From NCBI GenBank assembly GCA_022575985.1, contig JAKSXM010000107.1, positions 1,550,001 through 1,614,000 of the forward strand: a stretch of DNA of 64,000 nt. Reading direction: 5' to 3'. The number at the start of each line of letters is the position of its first letter. Within the stretch, counting starts at the first letter, position 1. The translations under genes and the position numbers were made by a program. Source of the DNA: Anagrus nilaparvatae. Taxonomy: Eukaryota; Arthropoda; Insecta; Hymenoptera; Mymaridae. The notes under the pieces are model-generated. The model did not search any database and was not told the DNA's origin. It saw nothing but the letters and a program-made list of their open reading frames with translations. Shown in pieces: positions 31,902-43,208 of this stretch.

Positions 31902-33470
31902 ATAATACTAACTTATTAGAGAACGATTGTACTAGTACTTGATATAGACTGATTTATATCAGCTATAATCAATGAATATTAGTTAAAGCTGAGTTAAAGT
32001 TAAACTAGTAGTATTTTTTTTGTGTTTTATTAATCCTTCTTATAAAATACGAACTTAGAAATAGGTTCACCAGCTCAAGTCAAACCATTAACATCATCCA
32101 TGCAACTAACCAAAACCCCTGGGGCGCAATAATCATCCCCCAGGATACATATTTACATAATTTATATTTACAGTTACGTATCTCTCAGAATACGTAACAG
32201 TAGGTTACATACAATTTTTAAGTTTAAAAAAACATTACGAAAAAATTTTTAAATATTGAAAAAAAAAGTTTTAGTAAAAATGTCCTTTCGGAATCATTTT
32301 TTTTTTTCGGAAAATTTTTTTTAGAAAAAATGTCCTTGGGTATACTTGGTTTGGAAAAAGTTAAATTTAAATTTAAATTTTACTACAATTAAATTATGAT
32401 ACTTATTAAAAAAAAAAGAAATTAATAAATAAAAAATTCAATAATTAAAAATTTTTAATTTAGTAAATTAAATAAATAAGTTAAATTTTTTTTGGAAAAA
32501 ATGGAAATATATAAAAAACATGGAAGAAATTTAGTATCGCAATTGGTTTTGTTTGATTTGATACTAATTTTTACGTATTCAATTAAATTTTAATTCAAAA
32601 CGGACCTTTTAATCTATATAACTTTTTTTGATATAATTTTAAAAAGTTTTTATTTTTTTAATTTTGTTCGCAGTTTATTTAACAATAATGTTTTTTTGAA
32701 AATTTTTGGTAGCCCAGAAATAAAAAACGCAGTCTTTGACATAAAAGTATAAAAATATTTTTGGCAGCTATCGCGAATTTCTTGTTCGCGATTTTTTTCA
32801 GTTTTCTTAATGCACCTTTGTGAACCTATTTTTTAACCCTCAGCCCTGGAATAAAAAAAAAAAATAAAGGCTAGTCTAATGGACCCATATTTTCAGGTAA
32901 TTTGAATTTATTTAAATTTGTTTGAACTACTATACGTGAAAATACGTGTCAATTCGATAGTGCCAATTACTAGGCAGCTTTTTTTTTAATTTGTTTAAAC
33001 AATTTATAAGTAATTCAATTAATTGTCTAAAGAGTAAGTTGAATTTATTGAATTCGGGTTAGTCAGGTAAAAATAAAAAAATAAAATTGTTTTTTTTTCA
33101 TTATAAATAATCCGTTATCTACAGTTAATTTTACAGCTTGATTTTTGGCCAATTTTGTAATAACTTGTTAATAATAAAAAATTGTCCGCGAAATTTGTAA
33201 AGCGAACCCTGGATTCGTGTTCAGTGGGTCGAAAAACATAAATACCCCATATTTTTATCCTCGGAAAAAGAAATTTTAATTTTGGGCGTGATTAGTATGG
33301 CTGACGACTGCTTTAAAATTGGTTTCTAAAAAATTTCATTTTTATTATTCTGCAGTGTCTCCTCTAATTAATAAAATATCAATATTATCTGTTAGTTTTA
33401 AACGAAACTTTACTATAAACTAATAAAAATATAAACAAAAAATATATTTTTTTTTTTCAGTGGTCAAAAA
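31902..33470. other. AT-rich, no gene seen
   Basis: A segment at 32560-32640 resembles 63640-63720, so at least part is dispersed repeat. Otherwise long A/T runs. Confidence 0.35.
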
Positions 33471-33620
33471 ATGAGTGCATTCACATTAACTTTTGGATTG
33501 CTGGCAACTTACTTTGGTATATGTATATTCGAAATAATAATGACAACATGTGATGTAGCTATAGGAAAAAAAAAAGAAAAACCAACCGATGAGGAAGACT
33601 GTTCTGAACCTCGTTTGTAA
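33471..33620 (+). CDS. 49-aa single-membrane-segment ORF
   Basis: The ATG at 33471 follows 'tttttttttttcag', a strong splice-acceptor-like tract, by 10 bases. The peptide has a hydrophobic segment (FTLTFGLLATYFGICIFEII, residues 4-23), then a short loop, a KKKEK basic patch and an acidic tail (DEEDCSEPRL). This is the layout of a small integral membrane protein. TAA is at 33618, and an AATAAA-type signal follows within 15 bases. It may be the last exon of a gene or a complete micropeptide. Not recognised. Confidence 0.35.
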   Translation: MSAFTLTFGLLATYFGICIFEIIMTTCDVAIGKKKEKPTDEEDCSEPRL

Positions 33621-34169
33621 GATAAAAATAAATTTTTCTCGTGATATTTTTATTTGTTAGCAGAATCACCCTATACATCAGGAGAAAAAAACCATATTGT
33701 GCAAGATTTTTGGGCACGTATCGGTTGTCTAAAAAATGTTACGTTAAACATTGCTGTTCTATAGAATCAATATAAATATTTTATATCTTAATTTTTATGA
33801 TTATTGTTTTATATTTAATTTTACCACCTCGTTTAGCTTACCATTATTATCGATCAAGGCAAAGTAAAATTATTACCACGCGAGATTCATACTAGCGCCA
33901 CCGTGGAATTAATGTAAAATTATATGTTAGTTTTTACATAGTGCGTTGTCTATCTTATCCCAGCTAGCAAATGCGGGGCAACAATGTCCTAAAAACGTTC
34001 TTTGGACGTCTGTTTGGACGTCTTTTTTAAGATGTCTTAAAAACTTGATTTGGACGTCCTATTTTGACATTTTATAAACAAAAATATTGTTATAATTAGT
34101 GAAAAAGAAGTGAGGTAAGAAAATTACAATAATTTATTAAATTGTAAATACGATCAAGCTATACTAGAA
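33621..34169. other. No gene; short 'tttggacgtc' repeats
   Basis: Around 34000-34070 the phrase 'tttggacgtc' recurs three times. Otherwise featureless. Confidence 0.35.
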
Positions 34170-34500
34170 AGTATAATCCGGGGTTAGGGACTTAAAATAA
34201 TTTCTATTTAGGCAATAAATAATAAAATAAATAATTTACTTTTAGGAGCTTAGAAAAATTCAATTTTAGGGACTTAAAATAATCCGGGTTTAGAGACTTC
34301 TAATAATTCGAGTTGAAGGACTTAGAATATTTTCGATTTAAGGACTTAGAATAATACAGGTTTACGAAATCAGATTAGTTTGGGTTTAGAATCTTAACAT
34401 CTAGTAAAGGCGAGTAAAGGTGATAATTACAAATTATAAGAATAGCGATTGTATTGTAATGTTGCTTAGCATATGTATTATAAATAGTCCTTTTTAGAGG
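34170..34500 (+). repeat. Satellite-type part of the CATGGAACATG element
   Basis: Degenerate ~24-bp units ('gggacttaaaataatccggg', 'ggacttagaataatacaggt') are followed by a unique tail, 'gggtttagaatcttaacatc', matching 24115-24215. A mirror fragment with 'taagtccgtaaccccggatt' lies at 38845. Confidence 0.65.
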
Positions 34501-35250
34501 TTTAGTTTTCACGTCCTATAGTTAGTCTTATAGCCCAATTAGAGCTTGTAATTATTGAATCCCAATATTTTCTTACCCTTTCTTCAAGAAACGCAGTTAA
34601 TTATATAATTTTAGCTCTGCTTCCAAAATATTGCAAAAAAATCTTAAAATGGGGTAGTTTTTGCTGATTTCATGTCTTCTACTTCTCATCCACTTTGTAC
34701 AACAGATTGCGTATTTCAGAATCAAAGCATACCTACTTTTGTATTCTAATTTTTTTGGTCGCGTGTTCTAGAAAAAGTTATGGGTCCATAAAGTTAACCA
34801 ATTTTTGAAAAAAAAAACTGAAATTACGACACTTCGAAATAGACTAGATTTTTAGATTAGGACAAAGCATACTTAATTTATATTTTAAAATTTTTAGTAT
34901 TTTGGCTCTGGAAGGGCATGTCGGGCTATTGAAGACCCACCGTTTACTCGCGCTCTTAGTTTATTATAGAGCGAAGCCCTACCTTAATGGATGCAAAAAT
35001 CAACAACTTGTGGACACAATATCTCAACAACGATCTATCGGATTACTTTCATTTTTTAAAACTGGGTTTCTTTTATCTAGTTGATGGAACCTATAGTTTT
35101 TGGGCCTAATCCGGTATTTTTAAAAGCATGTTTATTCTTGTATTTTCGCTTCACAGAGGTGAAAATCCTTATAAATGTCAACTGCGCAATAAATTTCATA
35201 GCTTTTGTATAAACTTTGCATCGATGAAATATCATAGAAATGCAAAATAA
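34500..35250 (+). repeat. Dispersed repeat carrying a C2H2 zinc-finger remnant
   Basis: This matches 37960-38295 (direct, its second half) and 37640-38000 (inverted, its first half). Near the end (about 35155-35250), after a splice-acceptor-like 'ttcgcttcacag', one frame gives RGENPYKCQ...SMKYHRN. This is the linker and finger skeleton of a C2H2 zinc finger with its second Cys lost. Short frames elsewhere are not coding. Confidence 0.6.
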
Positions 35251-35259
35251 CATACTACT

Positions 35260-36430
35260 GTAAGGCTTGACGTGTCGTTTTTTATTATAGTCTAATTCCT
35301 TAGATTACGCTACTGTAAGGCTTGACGTGTCGTTTTTTATTATAGTCTACTCCCTTAGGTTACGCTACTGTAAGGGTTATCGTGTCGTTATTTTATTATA
35401 GCCTATTTCCTTAGGTTACGCTACTGTAAGGCTGGACTTGTCGTTTTTTATTATAGTCTACTTCCTTAGGTTACGCTACTGTAAGGCTTGACGTGTTGTT
35501 TTTTATTATAGCCTACTTCCTTAGGTTATGTTAGTGTAAGGTTTGTCGTGTCGTTATTTTATTATAGCCTATTTCCGTAGGTTACGCTACTGTAAGGCTT
35601 GACGTGTCGTTTTTTATTATAGCCTATTTCCTTAGGTTACGCTACTGTAAGGCTTGACGTGTCGTTTTTTATTATAGTCTACTTCCTTAGGTTACGCTAC
35701 TGTAAGGGTTATCATGTCGTTATTTTATTATAGCCTATTTCCTAAGAATACGCTACTGTAAGGCTTGACGTGTCGTTTTTTATTATAGTCTACTTCCTTA
35801 GGTTATGTTAGTGTAAGGCTTGACGTGTCGTTTTTTGATTATAGCCTATTTCTTTAGGTTACGCTACTGTAAGGCTTGACGTGTCATTTTTTATTATAGT
35901 CTACTTCCTTAGGTTACGCTACTGTAAGGGTTATCATGTCGTTATTTTATTATAGCCTATTGCTATAATAAAAAAAAGACATGTCAAGCATTACACTGGC
36001 GTAACCTAAGGAAGTAGGCTATAAAGAAAACGACACGTCAAGCCTTACAGTAGCGTAACCTAAGGAAGTAGACTATAATAAAAAACGACACGTCAAGCCT
36101 TACAGTAGCGTAACCTACGGAAATAGGCTATAATAAAATAACGACATGATAACCCTTACAGTAACGTAACCTAAGGAAGTAGACTATAATAAAAAAACGA
36201 CACGTCAAGCCTTACACTAACATAACCTAAGGAAGTAGACTATAATAAAAAACGACACCACAAGCCTTACAGTAGCGTAACCTAAAGAAATAGGCTATAA
36301 TAAATAAAGACACGTCAAGCCTTACAGTAGCGTAACCTAAGGAAGTAGACTATAATAAAAAACGACACGTCAAGCCTTACAGTAGCGTAACCTACGGAAA
36401 TAGGCTATAATAAAATAACGACACGACAAT
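35260..36430. repeat. 55-bp minisatellite, head-to-head
   Basis: The unit is 'gctactgtaaggcttgacgt' / 'gtcgttttttattatag' / 'tctacttccttaggttac', about 55 bp. About 13 units run forward (35260-35957) and about 8 run in reverse (35958-36430). Orientation flips once, at the palindromic phrase 'attatagcctattgctataat'. Related phrases occur in the centre of the MITE at 30415-31342. Confidence 0.9.
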
Positions 36431-36606
36431 GTTTTACGATATATTTTAATATTTATTAATTAATCCCAATTTTATTGAATTAAACGTCCAAGAGCCTATC
36501 TACGTGCACTAAATTAATTTATTTTTAAAACCAAAATTTATTTTTCTAAAAATGTATCCCTATGTTAAAAAGTCTCTATTATCAGAATTTGATATCAAAC
36601 TTACAG

Positions 36607-36981
36607 TAGCAATCTTACTCGACACGAAAATAAATTGAACACATCACTTTTTCACACGGAAGTTAAAACACACAAAACTCAACACAGTATATTTTTAACA
36701 CTAACTTTTGAACACGATTTAAGTTAAATACAAAATTTTTCAGAACATTTTATTTGACACACAAATTCAACACAAAAAACTGAAATTTAATTAGTTTTTA
36801 CGTAATTTGCATAAAAAATTTAACTTTGTGTTGAGTAAAACGGGTCAAAAAAAATTGTGATAGATTTAAATGGTGTGCAAAAAATAGTGTTAATAAATAG
36901 TGCGTGTTCAATTTTACGTGTTTTAATTTTGGTTATCAAAAATGATGTGTTCAATTTTTTTTGTGTTGAATAAGATCGCTA
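36607..36981. mobile_element. 375-bp MITE
   Basis: Termini 'tagcaatcttactcgacac' and its counterpart 'gtgttgaataagatcgcta' are inverted; similarity extends about 80 bp inward ('aaattgaacacatca'). The interior is AT-rich and non-coding. No clear target duplication. Confidence 0.65.
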
Positions 36982-37289
36982 CCATATTGGTTTAAAGATT
37001 AATTTAGTATTCAAAAAAAAATAGACACGTAAAATTTTAAGTAGATATATTTTTTTTGACTAAACCTAGTTCAAAGAATATGTAACTCCATCCATATGCA
37101 TTCTATGTATAATTCCATTATCGTTGAATTTTTTCATTTTTATGATCAGTTTGAAAAGTTGATAAGAAACTAATAACTAATAAGTTTTTAATTCTTCTGA
37201 AGGTTACTTCTTGAAAAAAAAAGGTTATTTAAAAACCGATTTTTTTAAAAATTTTAAACCATTTTATAAAAGTATATTAAAGCGTAATT

Positions 37290-38000
37290 TTATTAAATAA
37301 AAAATAATTTAGGAGCCTGGTAATGATACTGGTAAGATAATAAGTGCGTGTGAGTATGACAGCTGAATTTCGGCACAGAGATATTCAAGACCCACTTTCG
37401 TATCCTAATTTTTTCGGCCACGTGTTCTGGAAAAAGGGTCCACAAAAATGACCAATTTTTGTAAAAAAAATAAAAGTATGAAACCGTGGAATAGCCTAGG
37501 TTTTTAACTAAGGCCAAAACATAATAATTTTATATTTGAAATTTTTCATTATTTTAATTCTGAAGAGGCATGTCGGGCCATTGAAGACGTTTATCCGAGC
37601 TCAAAATCATGTATACTATAAACGGCGGCTCTTCAATAGCCCGACATGCCCTTCCAGAGCCAAAATTCCAAAAAATTTAAAATATAAATTAATGTTTTGG
37701 CCTAATCTAAAAATCTAGTCTATTCCGGGTTGTCATAATTTCAGTTTATTTTTTCAAAAATTTGTTAAATTTTTCTAGAACAAGCGACCAAAAAAATTAG
37801 AATACAAAAGTAGGTATGCTTTGATTCTGAAATACGCAATCTGGGGTATAAAGTGGCTGAGAAGTAGAGGACCTGAATTCAGCAAGAAATATCCTATTAT
37901 AAGGTTTTTTTGCAATATTTGGGATTTAATTAACTGCCTTTTTTGAAAAAAGGCTGTAGGACTATACTAATTATAGGACGTGAAAACTAAACCTCTAAAA
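37290..38000. repeat. Two more copies of the 34500 repeat, in opposite orientations
   Basis: 37310-37600 is a direct copy ('ttttcggccacgtgttctgg', 'gaggcatgtcgggccattga'). 37640-38000 is inverted ('cgacatgcccttccagagcc' to 'gacgtgaaaactaaacctct'). The two meet at about 37620 as an imperfect palindrome. Confidence 0.65.
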
Positions 38001-38295
38001 AAGACTAGTTATAGAGCGAAGCTCTACCTCAATAGATGCAAAAATCGACACCTTGTGGGCACGATATCTCAACAACGATTCATTGGATTACTTTCATTTT
38101 TTAAAACTGGGTTTCTTTTATCGAATTAATGGAACCTATAGTTTTTGGGCCCAATCCGCTATTTTTAAAAGCATTTTTATTCTTGTATTTTCTCTTCACA
38201 GAGGTGAAAAACCTTATAAATGTCAACTGCGCAATAAATTTCATAGCTTGTGTATAAACTTTGCATCAATGAAATATCATAGAAATGCAAAATAA
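38001..38295 (+). pseudogene. Second copy of the C2H2 zinc-finger remnant
   Basis: Close copy of 34965-35250. The frame at 38053-38295 ends RGEKPYKCQLRNKFHS then FASMKYHRN. It has an intact GEKPYKC linker, but R replaces the second Cys (C-x2-C lost) and the second His is replaced by Lys. This is a captured and decayed zinc-finger exon: the upstream 'tctcttcacag' looks like its splice acceptor. Confidence 0.55.
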
Positions 38296-38819
38296 CACAA
38301 GATACCTAAATTTTTAGGCACGATCACCCTATGTATGCAATACATGGATGAAATCGTGCCTTAGAAGTTTGTCAGGTCAAAAAACAAAAAATTTTCTAAA
38401 TTTTCCAATTCGTGGAGAAATTTGGTCCCCAGGTCATTCCGAGGCCTCTAAATGCTTATATTGCCTTGGTGTGTGTAGGGGTGTATGCTCGAGAAAGTTT
38501 ATCCTCAAGATCTCAGAACCTACTCGATGAATCAAAAATCCCTAAGACCAAAATTTTTGAAATCAGATCTAGTTGCAGAGTTTTTAATTTTAAGTAATTT
38601 TATCATGTATTTGCACAGAAATGCCCTAAAAACTGATTTCAGATATGAAAAAAAATTATGCAAAAATGATAAAAATGGTGAAAAATGAATTGGTTTTGAA
38701 TTTAATACATCAAAAATATGGTTAATGATCTAAAATAATGAAATTAATTATTACTTTATGTATGCAATACATAGATGATTAGGCACTATCACCCTATCTT
38801 TGCAATACATAAATGAAAA
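38296..38819 (+). other. No confident gene
   Basis: Three overlapping short frames (60-67 codons) occur at 38348-38688 without recognisable motifs. A ~45-bp phrase, 'tatgcaatacatggatgaaa', is repeated at 38333 and, in variants, at 38760 and 38800. Confidence 0.3.
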
Positions 38820-38960
38820 CGTGCCTTAAAAGTTTATTTATTTTAAGTCCGTAACCCCGGATTATTCTAAGTGCCTAAATTGAAATTTGTCCAAGCACCA
38901 TTGGACCTCCCCCCCTTAAATCAGACACATTTGACTTCACTTGATTTTGATATTTACAGG
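38820..38960 (-). mobile_element. Reversed end fragment of the CATGGAACATG element
   Basis: Contains 'ccccggattattctaagtgc', 'accattggacctccccccct' and 'tcagacacatttgacttcac', the reverse of the poly-G lead and first satellite phrase. Confidence 0.55.
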
Positions 38961-39239
38961 TTACCCCTCTTTATAAACATATTAATTGTTAAATCTACGA
39001 TTTTTGTAGCAAATTGAAAATTGATTTTATTCCAAAAATGGGAATTCAGTTTACTGACTGTAAAGAATAGAATTTAAAAATAAAAATTAAAAAGGTAAAA
39101 TATTTTGCAAACGAATAATTCTGAAGGACAAATAAAGAATTTTTAGAAAAAAGCTTTTAGAAAATTATTGAGACCTATAAAACCCATTTTTGTCTAAAGT
39201 TATAATTTTGGAGATAATTTAAAAATTAATCATTTTGGG

Positions 39240-39600
39240 CCAAAAATGACCATTTGGTTAATTTACTATAACATTAAGAAAATCAGCGATAAAAAATTGC
39301 GGTGTCCGAGGCTTGACAAATGACTTTAATACCAAAAAATTGTGACCGACAAGAAGTGTTTTTGTTAACTAACTAACTAAAAAGCAATATTACCCAAAAA
39401 CTCTATTTAAAAGCCTTGTGCACAGTATTTTTATGCCTAGAAGGCTCGTTGGAATAAACAGAGGTTAAAGGGGGTTTTTTTTAATATATTAATGAAAGTA
39501 ATTTGTAATTTGGTTTCCTAAAGGTAGCGGTCTCTTGTTAGCAAAAGCAAAGTAAAGACACCGAAAAATCTGCCCTAAACTTTGTTAACTTTTTGCATAA
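39240..39600 (-). repeat. Inverted copy of the repeat at 3775-4085
   Basis: On the minus strand 'gctaacaagagaccgctacc' through 'gtcatttgtcaagcctcgg' aligns with the plus strand at 3787-4025. Confidence 0.6.
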
Positions 39601-39768
39601 AGGAATTTAATTAAATTCATAGGTTGGTATCAATGGGATATCTCCGTATGTCGCGTTCACTTATACTACGATATAATAGTGTTAGTGTGTTAATCCCTTT
39701 AATTTTTTTTTTTTGTCATTTGGCTTTAAAAATAACACGTCCAGCACCTGCAGACCGTAAATATGCCT

Positions 39769-40163
39769 TTATACTTCACCTTGCATATAATTAATATCTA
39801 ACTATCCCGCGCATAGATGGCAATTCACATCTTTATTTTGTATTTACGCGATCGTACGCTCATAACTGTTCTAGGAGAAATAAAGTTGAATAAGCATGAT
39901 TTAGTATGCTTTTTTGTGAAACGAAGAGCATCGATATAATTTCGAACTCAACAGTTATAAGGAACGCATGCGCAAAGCTAAAAATGATGTGTCGTGATTA
40001 AAAATAAGTACTAACCTTTTCTGAGATATCGAAGCTGATCACAGTTATATTCAAGTCATAGCGAAAAAATATTTAAGATGTTAATGATATAATTATGATT
40101 TTATTATAAATATTTTTTTAATTAAAGTACCAGACACTAATTATTTAACAAGGTGAAGTATAA
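39769..40163. mobile_element. 395-bp MITE-like element
   Basis: Inverted ends are 'ttatacttcacctt' (39769-39782) and 'aaggtgaagtataa' (40150-40163), followed by imperfect complementarity. No ORF. Confidence 0.45.
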
Positions 40164-40164
40164 A

Positions 40165-40310
40165 ATAATGTAAAGGACTCGGTGGAAATTACGTATATAT
40201 ATCTCGGTGCGCCATTACCCGCACTCGGCTGACGCCTCGTCAACTTCTCGTACCTCAATAATATACGTAATTCCCACCTAGTTGTTTAATATTATATTAC
40301 ATATCTAGGG
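40165..40310. repeat. Hairpin with ~35-bp arms
   Basis: 'gactcggtggaaattacgta' (40177-40196) pairs with 'tacgtaattcccacctagtt' (40264-40283), with pairing continuing outward less perfectly. The loop is GC-richer than its surroundings. Confidence 0.55.
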
Positions 40311-40644
40311 CAAAAAAAAGCCTATTTTCTGCCCTAGGGAGACAGCTTTTTGCCCTTTATATGTAAAACTATGTTTTAAATTCTGGGAAAAAATATGGGG
40401 TTCGATTTTTACATGCTGTTTGCACTTGCTCGCTACACTCGCTCGTGCATACAACTGAATGCAACCTCACAACCAATATTTTATCCCTGGTTTAAAAAAT
40501 AGCTATTTTCAGGATTCAACAAAACAAATTCTCCTCACTCCTATATTAATCCTCTGTTTTTTTATTTATTAAATAAATATGTTAAAAAAAGCCATACCGC
40601 AGAAGTTATGAAAATTCTGAAATTTAAAATGTAATACATTTTTA
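40311..40644. other. No gene seen
   Basis: AT-rich. A short 'gcacttgctcgctacactcg' phrase near 40420-40450 stands out in composition only. Confidence 0.3.
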
Positions 40645-41750
40645 ACATGGAACATAATCATTGAATGGGTTATTAAAAAGTCCGGCTCGGCAGATACTCC
40701 AGTCAAAATACGGGGGGGGGGTTGGACTTACGGTTGCGAATACGAGAGTTGCTCTAGAATAGGTTTTTTGGATCGCTGAACACGAAAATTGGGGTCATTT
40801 GGCAAAGAAAATGCGGGTTCACCCTTAAATTTGCAAAAACTACTCCCAAAAGGGGGTATTTTTGATGTATTCGCCTTTTGGGGGTAGTTTTAACTAATAT
40901 AAGGGTGAAATATTAATATTTTATTAAAAAATCCATGAAATTCGTTTTCAGCAGTCCAAGAAACCCTTGTGGACCTAATCTTGACGGAAAAAGTGCAGAA
41001 ACAGCAAAAACACCCCTTTTGGGGGTAGTTTTCGGTAATTCAGGGGTGTTATATTAATTATTCATAAAAAAATCCATGAAAATCGTTTTCAGCGACCCAA
41101 AAACCTTTGTGAACCAAATCTGCCCGCAAAAAGTGCGAAAACACCCCTTTTGGGGGGTAGTTTTAGCTAATTTAAGGGTGATTTATTAGTTTTACCTTCA
41201 AAAATCATTGAGATTCTTAATTAGCGATCCAAAAAACCCTTAGAAACCAATACTTTGATAAATCTATCGACTTAAAACGCGAATACATCAAAAATACCCC
41301 TTTTTGGGGGAAGTTTTTGCAAATTTAAGGGCGAAGCCCCATATTTTTAGCCAAATGACCCTGATTTTAGTGTTCAGCGACTCAAAAAACCTGTATTAGA
41401 GCAAATCTCGTATTCGCAACCGTAAGTCCACCCAAACCCGTATTTTGACTGGAGTAAGAGGGTGGGTAAAAAAGTGACGTTTTTAGGGGGGGGGCAAAAT
41501 ACAAGGCGATTCAGAGGGGATGAATTGTTTGTTTATTAGTTAACCAATCGCAGCTAAGATTACAAGAATCAACAAATAGCGATGCACCTAATAAAATAAA
41601 ATTCACGTCCCGCTCGGGACCAATGTGTATTGTAGTTTTAAGGGGGGCGGGGTTGAAATAGTGACGACGTTTTTAAGGGAGGGGGTAAAATGGACTTTGA
41701 AAATTTACGATTAAGGCACTTTGAATAATTTGAAGTGCGAGTCAGATCAG
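40645..41750 (+). mobile_element. CATGGAACATG element interrupted by a second element
   Basis: The left end 'aacatggaacataatcattg' to 'aaaaagtccggctcggcag' matches the minus strand of 6600-6640. After the nested insert it resumes with 'gggtaaaaaagtgacgtttt', poly-G and 'ggactttgaaaatttacg', as expected for the same family. Confidence 0.7.
40695..41455. mobile_element. Nested 761-bp TIR element (TACTCCAGTCAAAATACG ends)
   Basis: Terminal inverted repeats of ~115 bp begin 'tactccagtcaaaatacggg'. The interior is a ~175-bp tandem repeat built on 'cccttttgggggtagtttt' and 'cagcgacccaaaaa'. AGA flanks both sides (40692-40694 and 41456-41458), a possible 3-bp target duplication. A relative sits inside the Penelope element at 60388-61104. 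Confidence 0.75.
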
Positions 41751-42381
41751 GTCCTGTTAAGAACAAGAACTTTATCTTACCCTGGAGATAGTTTTCAACA
41801 ACAATAATTACCTCTAATATTCCTCTATTGATACAGAATAAAATAATAAATTCAATATTTAATTACTCTTAAAACGTGGCACTTATTAATTTGATTATTA
41901 GTTCCAAAATATTGTTAAAATGTTAAAATTACCGCCAATAAATAACGGTTTTATCATATTGAGGTAATTTACTTCTGACCGCGTTTTTAACTGAAGTAAG
42001 AAAAAGGGGCGGAGAGCTACCAACACTGCGACTCCGAAAAAGATCTTCTGGTATCGAGTCAGTCCGCGCTGCTCGTTCGACAAGAGCACATGCCTTTCCG
42101 TCATTATTTCTGCAAGCTGTTATATTAAATCAAATGTTTTATATTAATCTCCCACGTGGACGCGTGCATTTTCTTTGTACATAATTATTGTATATATTTG
42201 TGTGTTTCAATACTGATAAAAAGATATTTCTCATTTATAATAAATAGTGCATTATAATTCTAAGATAGAAACTAAACGCAGTGATTATTTAAACCATAAC
42301 TCTTATTCTCATAATTTTCCTGATTCCTGCTAATATATTTATCTATTAAATTCACTATATTTACCAGAAAAAACTCATAAG
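41751..42381. other. No confident gene
   Basis: A 68-codon minus ORF (41898-42104) has no recognisable domain. A 'ttcttgttcttaac'-type palindromic stretch near 41750 was seen. This region precedes the signal-peptide ORF at 42382. Confidence 0.3.
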
Positions 42382-42549
42382 ATGGAAAGTTTCTGCTTGA
42401 TTTTCCTGTTTTTTAACTCATTGTCAGTAGGATCCCGAGTTCGGATTCAGCAACATACAAAACCTACAGAAGACTTTTTCTATTTCTGGTTGTCGAATTC
42501 GGAAACCCTTACATTGCATTCTGACTTGAGTATAATATTAATTTGGTAA
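42382..42549 (+). CDS. 55-aa ORF with a signal-peptide-like leader
   Basis: ATG at 42382, TAA at 42547. The leader MESFCLIFLFFNSLSVGS has a hydrophobic core and a plausible cleavage after VGS. The remaining ~37 residues (HTKPTEDFFYFWLSNSETLT...) are unrecognised. The stop lies at the edge of the ~160-bp satellite, so the gene's 3' part may be missing or spliced (a 'ttg|gtaatt' donor overlaps the end). Possible secreted peptide or first exon. Confidence 0.35.
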   Translation: MESFCLIFLFFNSLSVGSRVRIQQHTKPTEDFFYFWLSNSETLTLHSDLSIILIW

Positions 42550-42554
42550 TTAAG

Positions 42555-43208
42555 TGAATTTAGGGGTAATACCTAATTTATTTCCATGAGAGTACTTATA
42601 TTTGAAAGTACGATTTTTACTCAATATCTCGAATCTAATAATTAATTTTTTGAAAATTTTTTCCCCAAAATTATCAACACAAAAAAATACAAAAAATACC
42701 AATTTTTTTTTTCTTTTTGGACGTAGTACCTAATTTATTTCTATAAGAGTACTAGTTTTAGAAAGTTCGTTTATAGTAATTTTTTGGATCTAATACTGAA
42801 TTTTTCAAAATTTTTTTCTCAAAAATTAAAAAAACTACAATATTTTTTTTTTTAGTGGAATACCTCATTTAATTCCATTAAAGTACTAATATCTGAAAAT
42901 ATTGTAACCGGTGATATTTCACAACCATTATGGAATTAAGACCTAATTTTTTTTTCAAAAATTTTTTCATCAAAAAATCTCAAACTAAATTTTTTTTTTT
43001 AATTTGTGTGTAATACCTAATATATTTCCATGAAAGTATATATAATTGAAAGTACGATTTTTACTCGATATCTCGAATCTGATAATTAATTTTTTGAAAA
43101 TTTTTTTGCCAAAATTTTCGCTACTAAAAAATACAAAAAACATCAAATTTTTTTTCTCTGGACGTAGTACCTAATTTATTTCTATGAGAGTACTAGTTTT
43201 CAAAAGTT
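42555..43208 (-). repeat. ~160-bp satellite, inverted, about four units
   Basis: Boxes 'acctaatttatttccatgag' recur at about 42567, 42727, 42862, 43015 and 43168. It is the reverse of 24535-25110. The array is cut by the BEL/Pao-like element and resumes at 45161. Confidence 0.7.
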
